Notes under the pieces: model-generated
The model's input: the letters and a program-made list of their open reading frames with translations, nothing else
Told to the model about the DNA's origin: nothing
The model's database searches: none
Position numbers and translations under genes: made by a program
Source: Colwellia echini
GTDB lineage: Bacteria > Pseudomonadota > Gammaproteobacteria > Enterobacterales > Alteromonadaceae
DNA: 38,567 nucleotides
NCBI RefSeq assembly: GCF_002843355.2
Contig: NZ_PJAI02000024.1
Coordinates: forward strand, 1 to 38,567
Reading direction: 5' to 3'
In this document: piece by piece, positions 28,001 through 36,200 of the stretch
Layout of the letters: the number at the start of each line of letters is the position of its first letter
How positions within the stretch are numbered: the stretch's first letter is position 1

Positions 28001-28132
28001 GTTATCTATTGTATTTTCAGGGCCGTTACCATCATTTGATGATGAAGAAACGGTTAATGCATGGGCTGCACCTGTAGATAGCGCTAGCGAAGCTGCAATA
28101 GCTGTAGCTAAATATTTTATTTTAGTATTCAT
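25016..28132 (-). CDS. Secreted bimodular alginate lyase: CBM32-CBM6-(PL7-like)-PL6
   Basis: A 1038-residue protein from ATG 28132, preceded by GAGGA; a TTG at 28150 would only lengthen the signal peptide. Residues 1-25 are the signal peptide (cut after AHA). About 26-150 is a CBM32/F5-8C domain, 160-300 a CBM6 (QAEDY start, WLEYPI, NLNWIDV end). About 312-540 is a PL7-superfamily jelly roll with WRHELK (355-360), QHH (394-396) and YLKFGNYLQ (489-497) in place of the classic RSELR, QIH and YFKxGxYxQ. A Gly/Asp linker follows. About 605-1038 is a PL6 right-handed beta-helix with putative catalytic Lys833 (EIITVKT) and Arg854 (LSFRLGHD), ending with PLTPSDVGP. Both catalytic sets appear intact, so one polypeptide may cut alginate by two unrelated folds. 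Its location is periplasmic or extracellular. Confidence 0.88.
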   Translation of the reverse strand: MNTKIKYLATAIAASLALSTGAAHALTVSSSSNDGNGPENTIDNNLDTRWSANGDGEYLQYDLGQSVNIESIDIAFYKGDERTSTFDVLTSADGSSWTTVYSGTQDTSTTSQFNVALESSVGQYVQVVGYGNTSNSWNSITEVDINTSSVISNPGDVTAVPALIQAEDYNDFSDNSAGNSGGEYRTDNVDVQVTSDTGGGYNVGWIKSGEWLEYPIFVSDEGTFTADIRLASKKSTGAFNVLVDGNVTDSVALTATGGWQSWSTQTVDLGELSAGEHTIRIAVTGNDFNLNWIDVKASDTDDGGDNGGGDTGTLDWDMSVWDLEGGDNGLDPIVGNSMVFDALAAQHVTPNGNGWRHELKIASSERVAMTEVYENFQANIKLDISTGSKMIVAQHHASDTGTIVKLYVSDSSESGFDDSTANNGIFDVYVRMAKEDGSGEEKFALGTIESGDNFDFQIINDYGYVTVRSSINGEENEYSLAIEDSSESYLKFGNYLQAQDAETREDVDDSADWADFYEDAGITESKLTFTNLSYVRLFDGETDGEVVGGGDNGGGDDGGNDGDNGGDDGDNGGDDGDNGGDDGDNGGDDGVVDCNVTDTCPEQGGDFVGNGTVITTSPGDLADTLASAKAGDEIIVTGSADEISIKNLNFSSPVLVRAATIGGTTLTSIALTSTNNIIFSGFVYGPNEDASTLFKIVDSTNIGILRSVFDHKDVTTGQNSIIMAGPSQFIEIAYNTFRDKNVTHREGGKNTGSFIKYQYETGAGMTKDTHVHHNYFKNIPAYVATGNTVPEGDSDREAIVMGIADSQDEVTNNLVEYNLFDNCDGENEIITVKTSGNEFSNNTFINSMGSLSFRLGHDNVAHSNQFYGSGDSAVWTDENYQTGGIRVYGADHVIYNNYMEGLSGDSWRLPLLLDNGDQSDTLGNDSHQNVTGANVYGNTIVNSNGGVHIGRADSKYGNSPTNNTITDNTVVSSQGLLFENDANSSTNNWSGNKVYATGSATAASGGALSNSELNVLSSSPSINAPTPLTPSDVGPSAP
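26367..26450 (-). repeat. 21-bp minisatellite in the lyase linker
   Basis: Four tandem 21-bp units encode a DGDNGGD linker repeat between the PL7-like and PL6 domains. The copies differ by single bases. Copy-number change would alter linker length without breaking the frame. Confidence 0.85.
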
Positions 28133-28240
28133 TATAATTATATTCCTCAATTGTTTTTAGATGTCCTTATAATTTATTCATCGGTTAAGCTGCGTGCTTT
28201 TGTTATTTGGCAGGCAAGTTTATAGATGAACAATTATTGA

Positions 28241-28257
28241 GTAGTGAAACGCACTAC
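28241..28257. promoter_or_regulatory. Palindrome GTAGTGAAACGCACTAC near the lyase promoter
   Basis: Six-bp arms with a 5-bp spacer lie ~110 bp upstream of the lyase start. On the - strand it would overlap the -35 area for the TATAAA at 28219-28224, a position suited to a repressor. The binding protein is unknown. Confidence 0.4.
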
Positions 28258-28350
28258 CAGCCTTATTAAGTTATAAAAGGTTGGAAATGCTCTCATTGTT
28301 GTGGACGTTATTTTATTATTATCATCTTACTGTTATTACCTGTTTGACCA

Positions 28351-28363
28351 TTGGTTTTACCAA
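28351..28363. promoter_or_regulatory. Candidate FadR-type GntR operator, TTGGT-TTT-ACCAA
   Basis: A perfect 5+3+5 palindrome, preceded by TTGACCA. The TTGGT-N3-ACCAA form is that of known FadR-subfamily GntR operators such as those of PdhR. A near match occurs upstream of the PL7 lyase at 32364. No regulator gene is in the window. Confidence 0.5.
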
Positions 28364-28861
28364 CTTGTGGCTTATTGGTAATGATTGTTAGGAGTCACTC
28401 CATGTTTTCCTGACTCTTTTATATTACATTTTTAACATTTTAGCAACAATTCAGTTCTTTTTATATTCAATTGGTCAGGTGGGTTTTGGTATATTGGTAT
28501 GCTAAAAATTGTGTTTTGGCTATTGAAGCTAGATTAATTGGTTATTTCCATCAATATACTTATTGTTTCTCATGTGTTAATTGATTTATTTATCAGTGGT
28601 TTACGGTTTTAATTGGTGCTTTTTTGTTATTGGTATGTGATTTAAAAAATGAATAACCAGTTAATAATGGAGGTGAGCTTTAATTTTATATTGGTAATAA
28701 TTTTAATTTGATTTTGGTTAGGTGGTTGTTGGCGGGAATTGAAACTAAGATAAGTCCTTGGTATGGGTTTTACTATCTTAATTAAGACAAAAAATATAGT
28801 TTATTGTCTTAATTAAGTAGTAAATAATGGCTGATCTGGGTGTGACCGATCTGTATAATTA

Positions 28862-30307
28862 CTAAGATTGAGGTAAAAAATGACAGAAAATATTAGCGTA
28901 ACTATTTCCTTTTAATGGTGTGGGTCTGCCATGAGATAATCGAGCGCCTTCGTAGAATATCATTTCGCCAGGCTTTAACATCACTTGATGTTTACGGTAA
29001 TAATTATCTTCAATCTCTAATGGCCAATCTTGTTTTACATCTTGATCAACATTGAGGATCACGCTGATAATATGAGTTTCAATGCGATCTCGGTGCATTT
29101 TAAGTACAGCACCATCAAAATACACCCGAATACCGTAAACATAAGTCGGCGCTAATTTTTGACCAGACCATTGCTCTAATATTGGTTTCATCGTGTTGTG
29201 TATTTCTTCTCGTAATGTATCGCTTAGCTCAACTAATGCACTGCTTTTTTTGTGGGTTTTAGACTTATTTAAGTTATTACTTTGATTGTAAATAAAGTCA
29301 CCAGGGACGTGTTCATCAACAATGGAATGTTTGTTTTCTTGATAGAATTGAGTGATTTTATCAAATAAAGGTTTCGGTAATTGGCTCTTTTTAAACCCCG
29401 TTTTGGTAAAGTTGGGCACGTATTCATTTTTGCTTTTACTGAGCATACTTGGTGCTGGCGTTAAACGACTATAAGTTCTAAACCACTTAGTGATTACTGC
29501 TTTATAGCCTTTAATTACTGGCATACCGTGATGCATGCTATCAGCGTTTGTACGGCCATTTGGGCGTAAGCTATTCCATACAACCGCCATACCTGTTTTA
29601 GGTTTTATTGATTCTCCAACGTTAACAAAAGCCGTTTCACCGCCTTGTTCAACGTCGTTTAAATAAATCATAAAAGTATAAGTTCGTTGTCCCATTAGTG
29701 CACCAAATTGCTCTATTTCATGAGACTCAAAATAATCTGTGTGTGCTTTAAATTGTTGACCTACTTCGTAAAGTTGTCCTTGCACAACTTCAGAATACGA
29801 TTCATCAATGCCAATCATATCGCAAATACGTTGGTCTATTTCCTCCATGAACTTATTATTTAACTTACCTAAATCACAAGTTCTGCTGGTTCGATAAGCT
29901 GCATCTGCTTCAGCAGAAGTTAGCTCTGAGGGGCGAAGCTTTGAGCGAATCAATTTTATAATTTTATTGCATTCAACTTCATTTAAAAAATTGTCTACGG
30001 TATATAGTTCTAAATCATTACTAATAAAACGCTTGGCGTTAGGTATAAAAATTTCGCTACGTTTAGCTTTTACTCGGTTATTATTTTTATCTTGAATCGC
30101 TCTGGCTTGTTTTTTCTGGCGAGCTTGCTCAAACGGGTTAATTAGTTTATCTGTTGTGGTTGAAGGTTTGTAATTCATTTGCTTTGCTATAGCATCAAAG
30201 GAGTAACCTTCGTCTAACAATATTTTGAACAAACCATCTTTATCCTGGCCGTTTGCAACATTGGTATTAATCCAGTTAATCCAATCATCAGTAAATGTTT
30301 TTTTCAT
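28862..30307 (-). CDS. Tandem 2-oxoglutarate/Fe(II) dioxygenase-like protein (prolyl-4-hydroxylase type)
   Basis: A 481-residue cytoplasmic protein without signal peptide. Residues 1-~50 are a small helical region, and 60-85 a basic linker. Residues ~98-280 form a P4H-type double-stranded beta-helix with iron ligands His189-x-Asp191 (FKAHTDYFE) and His259 in HHGMPVIKGYKAVITKWFR, and Lys269 placed to bind 2-oxoglutarate. Residues ~355-481 hold a second related domain with His405-x-Asp407 (LKMHRDRIE) and His459 in RLSHGRPTP, but Ser469 stands where Lys269 would align, so its co-substrate pocket differs. It lies between two alginate lyase genes, after the PL7 terminator. The substrate is unknown: protein prolyl or other hydroxylation is the family expectation, and a link to alginate is only positional. 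Confidence 0.78.
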   Translation of the reverse strand: MKKTFTDDWINWINTNVANGQDKDGLFKILLDEGYSFDAIAKQMNYKPSTTTDKLINPFEQARQKKQARAIQDKNNNRVKAKRSEIFIPNAKRFISNDLELYTVDNFLNEVECNKIIKLIRSKLRPSELTSAEADAAYRTSRTCDLGKLNNKFMEEIDQRICDMIGIDESYSEVVQGQLYEVGQQFKAHTDYFESHEIEQFGALMGQRTYTFMIYLNDVEQGGETAFVNVGESIKPKTGMAVVWNSLRPNGRTNADSMHHGMPVIKGYKAVITKWFRTYSRLTPAPSMLSKSKNEYVPNFTKTGFKKSQLPKPLFDKITQFYQENKHSIVDEHVPGDFIYNQSNNLNKSKTHKKSSALVELSDTLREEIHNTMKPILEQWSGQKLAPTYVYGIRVYFDGAVLKMHRDRIETHIISVILNVDQDVKQDWPLEIEDNYYRKHQVMLKPGEMIFYEGARLSHGRPTPLKGNSYANIFCHFLPQS

Positions 30308-30352
30308 ACCACATTAAACCTATTAAGTAATATTTATCAAAATTCAAAAATA

Positions 30353-30380
30353 TAAAAGCCTGAGCATGCTCAGGCTTTTA
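30353..30380 (-). terminator. Terminator of the PL7 lyase gene (palindromic)
   Basis: A 28-bp perfect palindrome (half-site TAAAAGCCTGAGCA) lies 61 bp after the PL7 stop. Read leftward it ends in a T-run, so it should stop transcription before the dioxygenase gene, which then needs its own promoter or read-through. Confidence 0.85.
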
Positions 30381-30441
30381 TGGTTAACGTTTAACTATTG
30401 AGCCTCTTATGAGGATACCCTAGTTAATGATTAAATTAAAA

Positions 30442-32193
30442 TTAATCATGTTGAACAAAGAAATCATACACAATCACTTCACCGTAATTATCTTCGTGGT
30501 CTGTGTAATCGCCTTCTTTTTCTGAATTACTTTGCGTGTAGTTACCTACTTTAAAGTAAGACTTATCGTAGTTAAGATCCATAACATAATCATTAGAACC
30601 ATCTTTAACTAAGTACTGTGCAGCATTACCGTTTGAGTAAGCATTTTTAAGGTTGCCATCTTCACTGTAGTAAACGTAATGCTTACCGTCGATAACTTCG
30701 AACATTACTTCATGTACAGTACCTAATGAATAATCAGTTTTAACAGTAACATTGCTTCTTAGTTTACCACCGTTAAAGCTTAAGAAAAGATGTTCATTTT
30801 CTAGTCTTAGTACTAGTGCGTCATCAATACCGGCAGATTTATCACCATGAATTTGAGTTGCTACAAGGTGTGGCTTAACAATTGGTAAATGGGTAATAGC
30901 TTGCTTAGAATATACTACGTGAGTACCGTCAGTAGTCCAGTAAATGTCTGCGCTACCATCTTCAGTACGTTCGCGAAGTTCAGAGCGAATGTAATCTGAG
31001 TTAGGTGTTGAGCCGTTATCACTTCTCATCGGAGCAAAAAATACGATACCGTCTTTGTCGTCATTTACGTAGAAGTATTCGTTAGTAACACCTTCAAGTT
31101 TTTTCTCTTCAACACCGTCAGGGAAAGTCATTTTCCATTGGTTGAAATTACTCATTAAATCAGACGGCGCATTAGCGTCACCCACAGGAGTAGGGGTTGG
31201 TGTAGGCGTCGGCGTAGGAGTAGGAGTAGGGGTTGGTGTAGGAGTAGGGGTTACCGTTGGTGTCGGCGTAGGTGTTGGAGTAACTGTTGAACAACCATTT
31301 GAACAATCAATTGCTGCGAATTCAGTTACACTGTTCCAAGAATTAGAAGAGTTACCGTAACCTGTGTAGCGTACATATCGTGCATCAATAGCTTGATCAA
31401 AATCAAAACGCTCAAGACCAGTGCTGCCACCAGAGCTTGCTGTTAAACTAACTGCTTGTACCCAGTTATTATTATCAGAGCTAACTTCAATTTCAAAGTC
31501 GCTGCTACGATCAGAGCCTTTGTAAAAAGCAATATCAACACCTGATAATTCTTGTTCTGAACCTAAGTCTAAGCTTAACCATTGGCCATTACCATTTGCA
31601 GACCAACGAGTATCTAAATCACTATCGATAGCATTTTCAGCACCGTTACCATCATCAGAACTTGCTGAAATGCTAATTTGAACTGGCGTTGGTGTAGGAG
31701 TTGGAGTCGGTGTAGGCGTTGGAGTTGGTGTAGGAGTAACAGTGCCAGTTGAATCTAGTGTAAAGTCATCAAAACGACCTTCATCACCACCGTAAGCACC
31801 AAAAATAGTAATAGAAGTTGCAGAGCCTGAGTTAAACGAAACAGATACTTGTTCATAACCATCATCACCGCCACCAGTAGCAGATGTTGTGCTACCGTTA
31901 ACTACAGCGCCAATTTTACCAGAGCCATCAATATATGCTGATAAGGTGTAATTTGTATTTGCTGTAACACTTACTTGTTGTTCAAATTTACCAGCAGAGC
32001 CAGTTATTTTTGCGGCTCTTGAACCTGTATGTTCATCGCTAGAAATAGCTGAAGGATCGGTATCTGACCAACCGCTAAACTGATCTTCAAAGCCTGCGTT
32101 GTTAATTGATACTGATGCTGCGTGAGCGCTTAATGTACTCATTGATAACGTTGCGGCAATGATTGCTGCAGTGTAAGTTAATTTTGTATTCAT
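30442..32193 (-). CDS. Secreted PL7 alginate lyase with two binding modules
   Basis: A 583-residue protein. Residues 1-25 are a signal peptide (cut after SAHA). About 26-148 is a CBM4/9-like jelly roll (NNAGFEDQFSGWS... VTANTNYTLSAYIDG). A Thr-Pro linker follows, then a CBM32/F5-8C at ~172-297 (DTRWSANGNGQW; SSNSWNSVTEF), a second Thr-Pro linker, and a PL7 lyase at ~343-583. All three PL7 motifs are canonical: RSELRE (403-408), QIH (447-449, giving the Gln and His of the active site) and YFKVGNYTQ (546-554, with the catalytic Tyr). QIH members often accept polyguluronate or mixed alginate, but specificity cannot be fixed here. The start has AGGA upstream. The CBM32 resembles that of the PL7-like/PL6 fusion enzyme. 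Confidence 0.92.
   Translation of the reverse strand: MNTKLTYTAAIIAATLSMSTLSAHAASVSINNAGFEDQFSGWSDTDPSAISSDEHTGSRAAKITGSAGKFEQQVSVTANTNYTLSAYIDGSGKIGAVVNGSTTSATGGGDDGYEQVSVSFNSGSATSITIFGAYGGDEGRFDDFTLDSTGTVTPTPTPTPTPTPTPTPTPVQISISASSDDGNGAENAIDSDLDTRWSANGNGQWLSLDLGSEQELSGVDIAFYKGSDRSSDFEIEVSSDNNNWVQAVSLTASSGGSTGLERFDFDQAIDARYVRYTGYGNSSNSWNSVTEFAAIDCSNGCSTVTPTPTPTPTVTPTPTPTPTPTPTPTPTPTPTPVGDANAPSDLMSNFNQWKMTFPDGVEEKKLEGVTNEYFYVNDDKDGIVFFAPMRSDNGSTPNSDYIRSELRERTEDGSADIYWTTDGTHVVYSKQAITHLPIVKPHLVATQIHGDKSAGIDDALVLRLENEHLFLSFNGGKLRSNVTVKTDYSLGTVHEVMFEVIDGKHYVYYSEDGNLKNAYSNGNAAQYLVKDGSNDYVMDLNYDKSYFKVGNYTQSNSEKEGDYTDHEDNYGEVIVYDFFVQHD
31185..31285 (-). repeat. Thr-Pro linker repeat, CBM32 to PL7
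   Basis: A 6-bp-period (ACN-CCN) tract encodes about fifteen Thr-Pro pairs, interrupted twice by Val. It is a flexible extended linker, common in secreted polysaccharide-degrading enzymes and prone to slippage in whole repeats. Confidence 0.8.
31684..31740 (-). repeat. Thr-Pro linker repeat, CBM4/9-like to CBM32
   Basis: A shorter Thr-Pro hexanucleotide tract joins the first two binding modules. Confidence 0.8.
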
Positions 32194-32363
32194 TATGTAT
32201 ATATTCCTAATTATTGTTTTATTAGTTCAACAATCTGCCCGTTGATCTTGTCTGCTTTTTGTTATTTTTATTTCACAGTGTCAATTTTTACATTGGCAGT
32301 TAGTGAGGTTTTACGGTGTAACAACTCACAACATGTGTCACTAATATTTTATTGTTAAATCTA

Positions 32364-32398
32364 TTGGTCATACCCATAAACACCCAACGGTTGACCAA
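32364..32398. promoter_or_regulatory. Candidate operator upstream of the PL7 lyase
   Basis: TTGGTCATACCCA at 32364-32376 matches TTGGT-N3-ACCAA at nine of ten specified bases. A second arm TGACCAA at 32392-32398 makes a wider inverted repeat with TTGGTCA. It lies ~170 bp upstream of the lyase start, similar in kind to 28351-28363. Confidence 0.4.
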
Positions 32399-32891
32399 TT
32401 TTATTTTAAAAAGTTTGTTATACAGAAATAAATCCATCTTTTCCTAACCCATTTATATTGCATTTGCATGACACTTACAACACTTTATTACATTTACGTC
32501 ACAATTATTTAATAGAGTTTTAACTCTAGCCGGGCTCTGGCTTGGTTAGTTTTTGTAAGCGTTAGAGGTAGGTTTATTAATTTTTTTGAGATGTTTTTTT
32601 TATGTTTGTTTTTGAAATGAATCTTGGTAATTAGTTGTTTTTATTCTATATATATATATGTGCCTAGTGTTTTCTTTATTAATATCTTTAGTATTAATGA
32701 AAAGGAGAGGGATACAAAAATATATAAATATTTATACTATAAAAAGTTTGGGTTAATTGGTTTTGTGTTGGTTTTGTGTTGGTTTGTTATTGGTTTTACA
32801 TTAACTTATTTTTGGTAAATTAGGTTGGGTTGTTTGGTAAGCTTAAGCTTGCGTCATTGAACATAACACAGGATTAACTGTTTAATAGGTA

Positions 32892-33085
32892 ACCTGAGTT
32901 CGGGATAATGAAATTGTAAAGTATAACAATATCAACTATTTGTATTCACGTATCTACAATAGTTTTAATTATTCGTAGTACAAGGCGGGAAAGCGAAGCC
33001 AATAACGGGTTATTGGGAGCTTTCGTAACGCAGTAATACGGATAATTAAGGCTGTTGTAGCATTTTGCTTATCCCGAACTCAGGT
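32892..33085. mobile_element. 194-bp MITE with 17-bp inverted repeats and 6-bp target duplication
   Basis: The left end ACCTGAGTTCGGGATAA is an exact inverted match to the right end at 33069-33085. TAGGTA flanks both sides (32886-32891 and 33086-33091), as expected of a target-site duplication. Inside, a second pair of 24-bp arms (32954-32977 and 33037-33060) and a central hairpin (CCAATAA / TTATTGG) make nearly the whole element self-complementary. It has no coding capacity, so movement would need a transposase supplied elsewhere. Confidence 0.88.
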
Positions 33086-33101
33086 TAGGTATTTCAAGGT
33101 A

Positions 33102-33125
33102 TAAAAAAGGGGCTAAAAAAGCCCC
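33102..33125 (-). terminator. Terminator of the large PL6 gene
   Basis: Read leftward: GGGGCT, a 5-nt T loop, AGCCCC, then a T-run. It lies 83 bp after the PL6 stop and just outside the MITE. Confidence 0.88.
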
Positions 33126-33137
33126 AGATATTTTATG

Positions 33138-33184
33138 TTAACACCACAAATCCATTATTTTAGTTCAAGATTTAGTGGTGTTAA
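33138..33184. repeat. Inverted repeat just after the large PL6 gene
   Basis: The arms TTAACACCACAAA and TTTAGTGGTGTTAA pair with one bulged base around a 20-nt loop, between the PL6 stop and its terminator. It may stabilise the mRNA 3' end. Confidence 0.5.
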
Positions 33185-33207
33185 TTATTTACTATAGGTT
33201 AATAGTA

Positions 33208-36200
33208 TTACTCATTTTCTGCAGCACTAGATTCTGCTTCAGATAACGGCATTGACACTAAGCGAATACTATCGAAGAATGCTTCAGTACCGTCTGTAGG
33301 CACGCCTTCAGCAGTTAAAGAAACATTATCAACACGTAGTTCGTTCTCTTTTGCATTATCTGATGATAACTTTCCGTCTAAAGCAGTAGCTGAGGTGTCA
33401 CCTTGAATAGCTTGTGGCTTAAATGAGATGGTGATAGTTGCTGAAGTATTATCAGCAGAGTTTACGGCTTGAGTGTAACGTTCAAAACCATCATCTAAAT
33501 CAACATCTGTCATGTCAGCCATACTTAATTCTAAGTCATCGATAATAACAGAGTTATCACCTTCAATACGTAGAATTATCGCGGCACCAGCTGAATCGCT
33601 TTTAACTAATAAATCTAATGAGAATTCATAATCTTTATTAGCATCTAGACTGATACTCTGACTAACGCTAGGGCTTGAATTAGCGTGTTCTAAATAGGTA
33701 TAACCTAATTTAACTGAACCATCAGAGCCAGACGCTGTGTTACTTGATGTGCCTACATCACCGCCACCGCCATTGCTACTTTCAGACAGAGTCCAAGCAT
33801 CACCGCCAGCTTTAAAACCAACAAAGTCAGCATCAGTAACATATTCATTTGTTACGCCACTATCAACCATTGCTGTAATTACTGCAGAGGTAGCTGCACC
33901 AGAGCTAAAGCTAACAGAGCTAAAACCATAGTCGCTTGATTTACGTTCAGCAGCATAAGTTTGACCGTCAACTGTTACAGATAACTGAGCAGTACCTTTC
34001 ATAAATGCAGACAAGGTATAGTTAGTATTAGGTTCAACAATAACTGTTTGCGCAGCATTTGCAGCATTGCTGTCAATTTTCAATGAGTAGCCTCGAGAGA
34101 AGACATCATCAATAGCATTTGCTGAAGTAACAATAACGCCACCATTATCTGTCCAGCCAGTTAAGTCACCGCTATCAAAGTCATGGTTAGCAATATCAAC
34201 TTTTTGAACGTAAACTTTGCCTGGTGTAGGTGCAATAGTAGGACCTACATCTGCAGGAGTTAACGGCTGTAAAATAACAGGTGAAGTTGATTCTTCATCA
34301 GCACCCGATGTAGTCATATCAGAACGCGTTTGACCGTCCATATCAGTAGTTGGTTGAATGAAGCTACCAGTATCTACTACTGCGGCTGTTAATGAAGGGC
34401 TAGACATTGTAGTGCGGTATAAACCGTTACTGTCTTTTTCTAGCATAGCATCTTCAAAAGTAAAACCAGCTAAAGATGTTGTGCCGTCATCAGATAATGA
34501 TTGGCCATGTACGTAGTTACCATCGTATGTTCCACTTGGCATATTTTCATCGTTAGTACGAATTACTGGACCAATTGCGCCAGCAATAACGTTATTAATA
34601 AAATATACATTTGATGGTGCAGTATTATTATTACCACCAGAAACATTTAAACTATTTACACTGTCAACAATGGTGTTGTATGCCACTAACACATTTTCAA
34701 CATCTTGATAGCCGTTGTCAGTATCACCTGAACCATCACCAGTGGTTAATACAATACCACCATTCCAGTTAGAGCTTAGGAAACGCGCACCTTCAATGTA
34801 GTTATTAGTTATTGTATGCTCACCATCAACTAAACGGATACCGCCTGAAAATGGGTTGTCATCACCAAAAATGAAGTTATTGCTAATATTAGCACCTTCA
34901 CCATGACGACTTACAATAGAGCCGTTACTATCACGAACTGTATTATTGCGAATAATGTTGTTAGCTGATTTATTAGAAATAATTTCAGCTTCACCTTGAA
35001 TACGCTCAAAGTAGTTGTTTTCAACAGTTGTATACGATGGTGCAGAGTGAGTAGTACTTAAACCAATACGAATTCCTTCATATTCGTTATCACTTGAACC
35101 CGCGTAACCACGTCCCCATGCTGGTGCACGATCACTAAAGTAGTTGTAATCAATTAGCGCGTAATCGGCAGGGAAACCATAAGCGTTAAAGTCTGATTCA
35201 GATGTCCAACGGCCAAATACCATTAAGGCGCCACGAGACTCTTTACCAGAGAAGTAACTATGATCTACACGGTTATGATGGCCATAGAACTCAACCCATT
35301 TAGAAGCGCTAAAGTCACCGTTATCCATATCAATAACTGATACCTCAGTTACACGACAATAATTACACTCTTCACTGTTTTCAAATTTAATGATAGAGCT
35401 ACCTGATTCACCATCACGTAATACGAAACCTTGAACAATAATATGCTCGCCGCCCATTCTAATAGATGATTCACCACCTGAAATTACTGCGCCACTTGCT
35501 GTTACCGATGCAACTGTGATTGGTTGCTCTGCAGTACCCATACCGTCAATGCGTAATTCTAGCGGTCCAGTATAGTTATTATCAGCTAAACATAGTGTAT
35601 CACCAGCAACTAAATCTTCAGCAGCATCTTCTAATGCTGAAATAGATGTAACTGTTTGAGTACAGTTAATTTCAGGTACAGTATTTCCGCCAACCAACAT
35701 TGTTGTGTCGAGGTATTCTGGGCCTGTAATTGTGACTGTAATTGCTGATTCAGTACCATCTACTGAAAAAATAGGGATAATATCTGTTAGCGGATCAGAG
35801 CTTTCGGTTAATGCTAATACATCGGCATTGTCTTTATTTACCGTATATTGCCACTTATGATCACCATCATCAGTTGAGATAGAAAAAGTACCGTAAGTAG
35901 TGGTTACGTTATCTTGTGTTTGAATTACTTCTTCACCGGCATCGTCATCACTAAACCAAATTTGAACATCAAGTGCTCTATCTGAGTTACTTGCTATGCT
36001 TTCTGAATAACCAGACGTGCCAAAGCTAGCATTTGGTACACCACCGCCAGTATCGCCACCGCCAGTATCACCACCGCCAGTGTCGCCACCGCCAGTATCG
36101 CCACCGCCAGTATCGCCACCGCCAGTGTCGCCACCGCCAGTATCGCCACCGCCAGTGTCGCCACCGCCAGTATCGCCACCGCCAGTGTCGCCACCGCCAG

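Larger units (their letters stand above)
28133..28861. other. Upstream regulatory region of the PL7-like/PL6 lyase gene
   Basis: A 729-bp AT-rich non-coding gap. It contains many ATTGGT half-sites (for example near 28373, 28463, 28492), one full palindromic site at 28351 and a second palindrome at 28241. A leftward -10-like TATAAA lies at 28219-28224. No gene is supported here. Confidence 0.55.
32194..33207. other. Long gap between PL7 and large PL6 genes
   Basis: A 1014-bp very AT-rich gap. From left to right it holds the PL7 upstream region with a candidate operator (32364), a featureless AT-rich stretch with a weak 64-codon frame not accepted as a gene, a 194-bp MITE (32892-33085), the PL6 terminator (33102-33125) and a further inverted repeat (33138-33184). 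Confidence 0.7.

Noticed and set aside
28133..28150. TTG start 18 nt upstream of the fusion lyase ATG
   Set aside because: The GAGGA ribosome site overlaps that codon, and the ATG at 28132 gives the same MNTK-type signal peptide start as the PL7 lyase.
32624..32818. A 64-codon + strand frame with a hydrophobic C-terminal segment
   Set aside because: It lies in extremely AT-rich DNA with repeated GGTTTTGTGTT-like sequence, has no ribosome site, and its composition follows local base bias.
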